DNA of 64,000 nt from Lachnospiraceae bacterium (GTDB lineage Bacteria > Bacillota > Clostridia > Lachnospirales > Lachnospiraceae), in assembly GCA_910575155.1 (NCBI GenBank), contig CAJTDX010000003.1, positions 124,001 through 188,000 on the forward strand. The letters are read 5' to 3'. Position 1 is the stretch's first letter. Every line of letters begins with the position of its first letter. Made by a program: the position numbers and the translations under genes. Positions 16,964 to 24,100 of this stretch are shown here, one piece after another. Under the pieces are notes generated by a model, which worked only from the letters and a program-made list of their open reading frames with translations, did no database searches and was not told where the DNA came from.

Positions 16964-17821
16964 ATGGAAGTAATTCTGGCAAAAAGCGCAGGTTTCTGTT
17001 TTGGCGTTAAGCGTGCGGTGGATACTGTTTACATGCAGACGCGGAAGAAGGAAGGGAAGATTTATACCTTCGGTCCGATCATTCACAATGAAGAAGTGGT
17101 GAAGGATTTGCAGGAAAAGGGCGTTTGCGTAGTGGAAACAGAAGAAGAATTGAAAAACTGCAGGGATGGAACAGTTGTCATACGTTCTCATGGAGTAGGG
17201 AAACGTATTTATGACCTGTTGAACGGGGAACAGATTCCTTATGTGGATGCGACCTGTCCGTTTGTACGTAAAATTCACAGGATTGTGGAAAAATACAGCA
17301 GTCAGGACTGTCATGTGGTGATTATCGGAAATGAAAATCATCCGGAAGTGGAAGGAATTAAGGGATGGAGCGGCAATCCTTCGGGGACGAGCGTAATTTC
17401 TACGGCAGAAGAAGCGGAGAAATTTGTTCTGGGAGAGGAAAAAACAGTCTGTGTCGTATCGCAGACGACATTTAACAACAAGAAATTTCAAGAATTAGTT
17501 GAAATTTTTGAGAAAAAAGGTTATGATATAATTGTTTTGAATACTATTTGCAATGCCACCCAGGAACGGCAGAATGAGGCGAAGAAGATTGCCAGTGAAG
17601 TGGACGCTATGATTGTGGTCGGCGGGAAGAGCAGTTCCAATACGCAAAAGTTATTTGAAATATGTAAAAAAGAATGTGAAAATACTTGCTATATACAGAC
17701 ACTGGGAGATTTGGATTTGTCTGAACTACAGTCCATTAATAGCGTAGGTATTACCGCAGGGGCTTCTACCCCAAACAAAATTATTGAGGAGGTTCAAAAA
17801 AATGTCAGAAATGAGTTTTGA
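16964..17821 (+). CDS. ispH: 4-hydroxy-3-methylbut-2-enyl diphosphate reductase
   Basis: A 285-residue IspH (LytB), the last enzyme of the MEP isoprenoid pathway, making IPP and DMAPP with a 4Fe-4S cluster. The three cluster cysteines are in SAGFCFGV, ATCPFV and TICNATQERQ; the diphosphate-binding SHGVG, Q-T-T and SSNTQ motifs are present. ATG at 16964 gives the standard MEVILAKSAG start; GAGAGG lies 12 nt upstream. A TTG at 16940 is an alternative. The 3' end overlaps rpsA by 20 nt in another frame. In many Clostridia these two are one fused polypeptide, so this is the split arrangement. Confidence 0.95.
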   Translation: MEVILAKSAGFCFGVKRAVDTVYMQTRKKEGKIYTFGPIIHNEEVVKDLQEKGVCVVETEEELKNCRDGTVVIRSHGVGKRIYDLLNGEQIPYVDATCPFVRKIHRIVEKYSSQDCHVVIIGNENHPEVEGIKGWSGNPSGTSVISTAEEAEKFVLGEEKTVCVVSQTTFNNKKFQELVEIFEKKGYDIIVLNTICNATQERQNEAKKIASEVDAMIVVGGKSSSNTQKLFEICKKECENTCYIQTLGDLDLSELQSINSVGITAGASTPNKIIEEVQKNVRNEF

Positions 17822-18896
17822 ACAAATGTTGGATGAATCATTTAAAACAATAAGGAATGGAGAGGTAGTCGAAGGTACCGTTATTGATGTGAAACCAGAC
17901 GAGATCATCTTGAATATTGGTTACAAATCCGATGGAATCATTACCCGGAATGAGTATACAAACGAACCGAACGTTGATTTGACTACTGTAGTTTCTGTAG
18001 GCGACACTATGGAATCAAAAGTTCTGAAAGTGAATGACGGAGAAGGACAGGTAATGCTGACTTACAAACGTCTTGCTGCTGAAAAGGGAAATAAGAAGCT
18101 GGAAGAAGCATTTAACACCCAGGAGGTACTGACTGCAAAAGTGGTGCAGGTATTGGAAGGCGGCTTAAGCGTTGTAATTGATGAAGCCAGAATCTTTATT
18201 CCGGCAAGTCTTGTGTCTGATACATACGAGAAGGATCTTGGAAAATATAAGGATCAGGAAATTGAATTTGTAATTACAGAGTTTAATCCCCGCAGAAGAA
18301 GAATTATCGGCGACAGAAAGCAGCTTCTGCTTGCGAAGAAGGAAGAACTTCAGAAAGCATTGTTTGAGAGAATCCGCGTGGGCGACGTTCTTGAGGGAAC
18401 CGTTAAGAATATTACAGATTTTGGAGCGTTTATTGACCTTGGCGGAGCAGACGGGTTACTGCATATTTCCGAGATGTCCTGGGGAAGAGTTGAGAATCCC
18501 AAGAAGGTATTCAAAGTCGGAGATGTGGTAAGAGTATTTATCAAAGATATCAATGAGAAAAAGATTGCATTGAGTATGAAATTTGAAGATGAAAATCCCT
18601 GGAAAGATGCGGCTGAGAAGTACGCAGTGGGCAATATTGTAACAGGCGTAGTTGCCAGGATGACAGATTTCGGCGCCTTTGTTGAACTGGCTCCGGGTGT
18701 GGACGCGCTGCTCCATGTATCTCAGATTTCCAGAGAACATGTGGAGAAACCGGCAGACGTCCTGAATATCGGTCAGGAAATTGAAGCAAAAATTGTTGAC
18801 TTTAATGAAGAAGAAAAGAAAATCAGCCTGAGCATCAAGGTATTGCTTCATGCGGCAGAGGATGCGCAGGAAGAAGGGGAAAACGTAGAAGAATAG
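17802..18896 (+). CDS. rpsA: Ribosomal protein S1 homologue with four S1 domains
   Basis: A 364-residue protein with four S1 RNA-binding domains, starting near residues 15, 100, 185 and 270; the last two carry the canonical TDFGAFIDLGG and TDFGAFVELAPG strands followed by GLLHISEM and ALLHVSQI. It is shorter than the six-domain E. coli S1, as usual in Firmicutes. ATG at 17802 sits 9 nt behind GAGGAGG, which lies inside ispH, so translation is likely coupled. It probably helps mRNA engagement on the 30S subunit. CheR follows after 11 nt. Confidence 0.92.
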   Translation: MSEMSFEQMLDESFKTIRNGEVVEGTVIDVKPDEIILNIGYKSDGIITRNEYTNEPNVDLTTVVSVGDTMESKVLKVNDGEGQVMLTYKRLAAEKGNKKLEEAFNTQEVLTAKVVQVLEGGLSVVIDEARIFIPASLVSDTYEKDLGKYKDQEIEFVITEFNPRRRRIIGDRKQLLLAKKEELQKALFERIRVGDVLEGTVKNITDFGAFIDLGGADGLLHISEMSWGRVENPKKVFKVGDVVRVFIKDINEKKIALSMKFEDENPWKDAAEKYAVGNIVTGVVARMTDFGAFVELAPGVDALLHVSQISREHVEKPADVLNIGQEIEAKIVDFNEEEKKISLSIKVLLHAAEDAQEEGENVEE

Positions 18897-18907
18897 AGGA
18901 ATTTGCC

Positions 18908-19681
18908 ATGAATGGGTATGAAGAGTTCAAAAAAGATATTTTTGGGTTAACTAAAATAGATCTGAATTCTTACAAAGAAAAGCAGATGAAGCGCAGGATT
19001 GAGACCCTTATTTCTAAGAATAAGATTGACAGTTATAAGAATTATGTGGCATTGATTAAGAAGGATAAGGAGAAGTTTGAGCAGTTTGTCAATTTTCTGA
19101 CAATTAATGTATCAGAATTTTATCGGAATCCGGAACAATGGCAGCTTTTGGATAAGGAAGTATTTCCTGCATTAATTAAAAAGTTTGGCAAAAATCTGAA
19201 GATTTGGAGTGCGGCATGTTCCACTGGAGACGAGCCATATTCTCTGGTGATGGCGTTGTCTAAGCATCTTCCGCTTAATCAGATTAAAATTACGGCAACA
19301 GATATTGATAAGCAGGTGCTGGATAAAGCGCGTATGGGACTTTACAATGAGAAAAGTATTGCAGCCGTTCCCCCTGAATTTAAGAAGAAATATTTTACCC
19401 AGATTGGAAATTCTTACCAGATTTCCAATGAGATTAAACGCCAGGTGGAGTTTAAGGAGCATAATCTGCTGAAAGATCCTTACCCCACTGGATGTCATTT
19501 GATCGTGTGCAGGAATGTACTGATTTATTTTACAGAGGAAGCAAAAGAAGAGATTTACAGAAAATTTAATGCTGCTTTGGCAAATCAGGGAATTTTATTT
19601 ATCGGAAGTACAGAGCAGATTATGAATTATAAAGATCTGAATTATAACAGGATGCAGTCATTCTTTTTCCAGAAGAATTAG
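18908..19681 (+). CDS. CheR-type protein-glutamate methyltransferase
   Basis: A 257-residue chemotaxis methyltransferase. The helical N-domain (about 1-70) precedes the SAM-binding domain with WSAACSTGDEPYSLVMAL near residue 98, ATDIDKQVLDKAR and the late NVLIYF motif. CheR adds methyl groups from SAM to glutamates of chemoreceptors. There is no receptor, CheA, CheW or CheB in this window; the gene is joined to rpsA by 11 nt. It may act on receptors encoded elsewhere or on a non-chemotaxis target. Confidence 0.9.
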   Translation: MNGYEEFKKDIFGLTKIDLNSYKEKQMKRRIETLISKNKIDSYKNYVALIKKDKEKFEQFVNFLTINVSEFYRNPEQWQLLDKEVFPALIKKFGKNLKIWSAACSTGDEPYSLVMALSKHLPLNQIKITATDIDKQVLDKARMGLYNEKSIAAVPPEFKKKYFTQIGNSYQISNEIKRQVEFKEHNLLKDPYPTGCHLIVCRNVLIYFTEEAKEEIYRKFNAALANQGILFIGSTEQIMNYKDLNYNRMQSFFFQKN

Positions 19682-19700
19682 CACACAAAAGTATATGAGA

Positions 19701-19740
19701 GAAACCAGTCTGTTCCCACAAGGGAAGGACTGGTTTCTTT
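19701..19740. terminator. Intrinsic terminator between cheR and the convergent exonuclease gene
   Basis: GAAACCAGTC (19701-19710) pairs with GACTGGTTTC (19728-19737) and TTCCC with GGGAA inside it, followed by TTT. It probably ends the ispH-rpsA-cheR transcript and may also serve the opposite strand. Confidence 0.75.
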
Positions 19741-19758
19741 CGTCTTTGAGAAAGATAA

Positions 19759-20859
19759 TTATCGTATTTTAGAGAGCCATGTCAGGATGTGCAGGGCATA
19801 GTTTTTCAACCGTTCTGATGACGCCAGAAAATCGTTCGTCAGCTCAAACCAACTGACCTTGCCGGAGTATTCCTCTTTAAAACAGGGGGTGTTGAGTTCC
19901 AGATACTGGGGCAGAAAATCACCTGTTTTCCGGATATAGCAAGTGGAAGTTTTGGCTTTTGTACGAAAGTTCCTGTCCACATAAAGGGCGACGCTTTTAT
20001 GAATGGCGCGGTCTTCATGGGGAAGATAATAGTATTCCCTGTAATTGGGATAAAAATGTTTCAGCTCTCCCTGATATACAGGAAGCTTCAGTTTTGCCAG
20101 ATGTTCGGAGGCAGTGAGATAAATATTTTCATTGCTGCAGGAAATATGTTTTGGCAGAGGGTATGCGGGAGAAAGAGTCAGAATCAGTTCCTTTGCCTGC
20201 TGGTAATCACAGGTTTTGCAGACACGTTCCTCATAAGAAATCACTTCAAACTGTCCTGCAAAAAATTCAGGATAAGCCAGAAGTGGAAGAATCTTTATCA
20301 TTCCCAGCAGATCCTCATAATTGTGAAGCAAAAGCAATGCGCCCTGTTCTTTTGAGGGATGTTTTGTATAATCCAGGTAGAGTTCAATCAGCTCGCCGCC
20401 TGAATATTGGTCTTCTCTTCCCACGTCTGCAAATTGTTCCAGAGATTTTTGTTTCAGGTTTTCTAATTTAAGAATAGATTTAAACGGCGAAAGTTTGTGA
20501 TAAATATCGAAATGGGATATGTTATCTAAAGAATGCGTAAGATTGTATAAGGCGCAGCGTTCTTTGAGATAAGGTATGTCAAATCCCGTTCCATGAAAGG
20601 AAATGATTTGTTTATATTGGGAGGAAAATTCCAAAAATGCGCAGAGGATTTGTCGTTCCTCATTGGGGGTTTCTGCAAAAAACTGGGTAAGTTCTGTCAT
20701 ATATTCCCGCTTTGCTGCACAGCCAATCAGATAGACATGTGTATTTGTTCGCGAAAATCCGGTGGTTTCAATATCAATGAAAAGAGAAGAATCTGTAAAA
20801 CATGTCTCAATGATGGGAGCGTCGCAAGGAAGGTTTATCTGTTTTTTCAGTATTTTCAT
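19759..20859 (-). CDS. YprB-like ribonuclease-H-fold exonuclease
   Basis: A 366-residue protein with a DnaQ-like exonuclease domain over residues about 20-190. The DEDD residues are visible as DIETTG, FDIPYL and HNYEDLLGM. The remaining half (about 200-366) is a conserved accessory region found in the YprB group. The family is predicted to degrade nucleic acid 3'-5'; its substrate is not settled. I start it at the inner ATG (20859-20857), 6 nt after GGAG, rather than at 20871, which has no ribosome site. It is single on the minus strand. Confidence 0.85.
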   Translation of the reverse strand: MKILKKQINLPCDAPIIETCFTDSSLFIDIETTGFSRTNTHVYLIGCAAKREYMTELTQFFAETPNEERQILCAFLEFSSQYKQIISFHGTGFDIPYLKERCALYNLTHSLDNISHFDIYHKLSPFKSILKLENLKQKSLEQFADVGREDQYSGGELIELYLDYTKHPSKEQGALLLLHNYEDLLGMIKILPLLAYPEFFAGQFEVISYEERVCKTCDYQQAKELILTLSPAYPLPKHISCSNENIYLTASEHLAKLKLPVYQGELKHFYPNYREYYYLPHEDRAIHKSVALYVDRNFRTKAKTSTCYIRKTGDFLPQYLELNTPCFKEEYSGKVSWFELTNDFLASSERLKNYALHILTWLSKIR

Positions 20860-20871
20860 AGGTTTCTCCAT

Positions 20872-21143
20872 GTTTCTATAATAAAAATGTGATGACTGCT
20901 TTTTATTATAGTATATTTTTTCGTATATTTCCAGAAATTGATAAAAGGTATATTTACTGAAGTTTTCACGGATAATTTGTATTTTTTATTTTCGTGCGGT
21001 ATATGTTCGTTCAGTTCTTAAGAATTTGAAGAAATATACAGATAAGCTGAAATACAGTCTGTTGGCGGTATACATATCCTGGAACTCATGTTAAAATGAA
21101 TATAAAATACAAAACTGCAGAGTGTGCAGAGAATGGAGGAGGT
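20872..21143. other. AT-rich intergenic region with no gene
   Basis: This 270-bp gap separates two divergent genes. On the minus strand TATAAT (20910-20905) may be the -10 of the exonuclease gene. TTCTTAAGAA near 21015 is a short palindrome. GGAGGAGGT ends just before the ATG at 21144. I found no RNA gene and no confident promoter for the CotH gene. Confidence 0.4.
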
Positions 21144-24100
21144 ATGGAGCAAAAACGGAGGGAACGGTTTTGGAAAAAGGCAGTCAGCCTGGCGCTGTCT
21201 TTGGCGATTAGTTTTGGCGGAGTGGGGACGCCTGGAGGGACTATGGAAGTGAAAGGGGAGACGGGGGTAATTCCAATTGCCAGCGCCTCAGATCTGGCAA
21301 AAATTGGCAAAGATGCCGGATATCCTATGGACGGGGATTATGTGCTGACGGCAGATCTTGATCTGAGCGGCGCGGGAAGCTGGACGCCGATTGGAGGGGC
21401 GTGCGGGCCGGAATATGCGCTGGTAAGCGGAGAGCGCGTATTTTCCGGGACATTCGACGGCGCGGGTTATGTGATTGACGGACTTACGATTCAGTATAAT
21501 GGCAGCAGCAGCGGGCAGAGCAAGAATGTTTCGGGTCTGTTTGCCATGATTGGCAGCGATACGGCTTCAGATTATGCGGAAGTGAAAAATATTAATTTCA
21601 CAAATGTATCAATTGTACATACACTTGGCGGAGGGGATACGGTTGGCGTGCTTTCCGGGGATGTAAACGGATATGCCAGGATTGACAATATTGCGGTAAT
21701 GAGCGGAGATATTCAGGTGAAGGGCAGCAGCAATGGCGATCTGATTGGCGTGGGCGGCGTTGTCGGACAGACGAGGACAAACAGCGCTGCCGTGCATATG
21801 ACAAATCTGTATAACGCGGCGTCTGTGACGGTAGATTCTGCGGTATCAACTGTCTGGGAGCGCTGTGGGGGAATCCTCGGAAGAATCCATCAACAGGGAA
21901 CGATCGGCGCGCTGTCTTCCAGTGTGAATGTGGGCGCGGTTACTTTTAAGGGGGCGGCCGGCTATGCAATTAACGGTTACAGCGATTCCGTAGGAGCAGA
22001 AGCCAACAAAGCAAATATATCGAATTGTTATTACATAGCGGGCAAAGGCAAAGATTTTGGCGCGTCGACCGCTGTTTCAGAAGCAGAGCTTGCAAGCGAA
22101 GCAACGGTAAAAGCTCTGGGAGCCGATTACTGGACAATTTATAAAGGGACATTGATGCCGGTCATTGGCGAAGGAAAAGTTGTTACGCCAATTCCCCTGC
22201 CGCAGTTTGCAGAGGGAGATTCGGCGTTTTCTGTAACCAAAAACTTTACGCTTCCGCTTACATTTTTGTCAGAGGAAGGGGAGGAAGAGATTCACTGGAC
22301 AAGTTCAGACTCTGACATAATTTCCATTGACAGTGAAAGCGGGACTGCCACAGTAGCAGAAACGCTTGCGGATACCAATGTGACGCTGACAGCGGTTACT
22401 TCAATTTCCGGGCGGACAAAAAGCATAGAAGTGACCGTGCGTTCCAATCTGAGGCTCTCTGTGGATCAGGAGTATGCAAAACCAGGCGTGGCGATGACCG
22501 CATTTGTAGAACATGCGCCTGCGGGAGCTTCGTTTTCCTATTCCTGGGATGTGTCCGGCAAAGCGGTCAGTGACCGTGCGTCCTATACGCCGGCAATCTC
22601 AGATTTAAACAAATGGATTACGGTAAAGGCGTCGCTGAACGGCGCTTTGGTAGATGAAAAGAGCATATATTGCAGCAAGCTTCCCGTGGTGTATATTGAT
22701 ACTGCGGACGGTTATGGAATCACCAGCAAAACGCAGTATAAGGATGCCACGATGCGCGTGCAGGGAAACGATACTTTTAACAGCGGGACAACGGCGTTGT
22801 ATGACGGCGGGATTTCCATACGCGGACGCGGGAACAGTACCTGGAATACCGGTTTTAATAAACTGCCGTATAAGATCAAGCTGGATAAGAAGACCGATCT
22901 TCTCGGCTTTGGGACAAGCAAGCATTGGGCGCTTCTGGCAAATTATATGGACGAGTCTCTGATCCGCAATACAACTTCGTATGATTTAGCGGGTGAAATG
23001 GGCATCGCGCCTCATTTGAAATCAACGCATGTGGAATTGATTTTAAACGGCGTCTATGCCGGAAATTACCAGTTGGTGGGCAATGTCCGCGTGGATAAAA
23101 GCCGCGTTAATATTTATGACTGGGAAGATCTGGCGGGAGATGTGGCCAAGGCCATTGGAAAACAGGAGAATATCACGGGAGAAGCTCTCGATACTTTTGA
23201 AGATTATTTAAACGAGCATCTGCAGTGGATCACCAGCGGCAGCGTAACGTATCAGGGCAGGACGTATCAAATTTCAGATTATTTTACAGATATTCCAAAG
23301 AATGCAGACGGGAGCGTCAATGTGTCCGGAGGATTTCTGTTTGAGCTGGATGAATATTACGATGAAGTATCAAAATTCAGAACCAGTTATAATCAGCCGA
23401 TGATGTTTAAAAGTCCGGAATTTGCCAATACGAACACGACATTATTCAATTCTGCGAAAAATTATATTCAGGCAGTAGAAAACAGCGTCCATGCGGGGGA
23501 TTTTTACACGGAATATGCAGGGGAGAAAAAACATTATACGGATTTGGCTGATCTGGATTCTCTGGTAAATTACCTGGTGCTGAATGAATTTTACTGGAAC
23601 ACAGAAACCATGAAAAAAAGTACCTATATGTACAAAGATCTGGACAGCAAACTGATGATTGGCCCGGTATGGGATATGGACTGGACGTCAAACAGTCTGG
23701 TCAGTGCCGGGGAAACCGGGAATTACAGCGTCTGGATGGTTTTAACTGCCGGGCAGGGCGCGCAAAGCGAGTCCTGGTATCGTTACTTAATCGGAGATCC
23801 TTATTTTGTGCAGAAGATGTATGAGTGTTATCACAAAAACCGCCAGAATTTTGAGAACATTGTGAAAACCGGAGGAATTATTGACCAGGACATTGTATAT
23901 CTAAAAGAGTCCGGGGAAGCGAATTATAATGCGGGATATTTACAGAGGCGTTCTCCCTTTGTGACAGAGGCGGAGCGGCTGCGTACCTATCTAAAGAACC
24001 GTTTGAACTGGATGGACCGGCAGTTTGCGTCTCTGGATGTACTGTTAAATTCTCTGGGCAGGTACAGTGCCTCCGGCCAGATTTCTGTGACTGTAGACAA

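Noticed and set aside
17508-17532. TTGAGA and TGATATAAT inside ispH as an internal promoter of rpsA
   Set aside because: The spacing is only 13 bp; an extended -10 alone is too weak to claim, though rpsA expression from it cannot be excluded.
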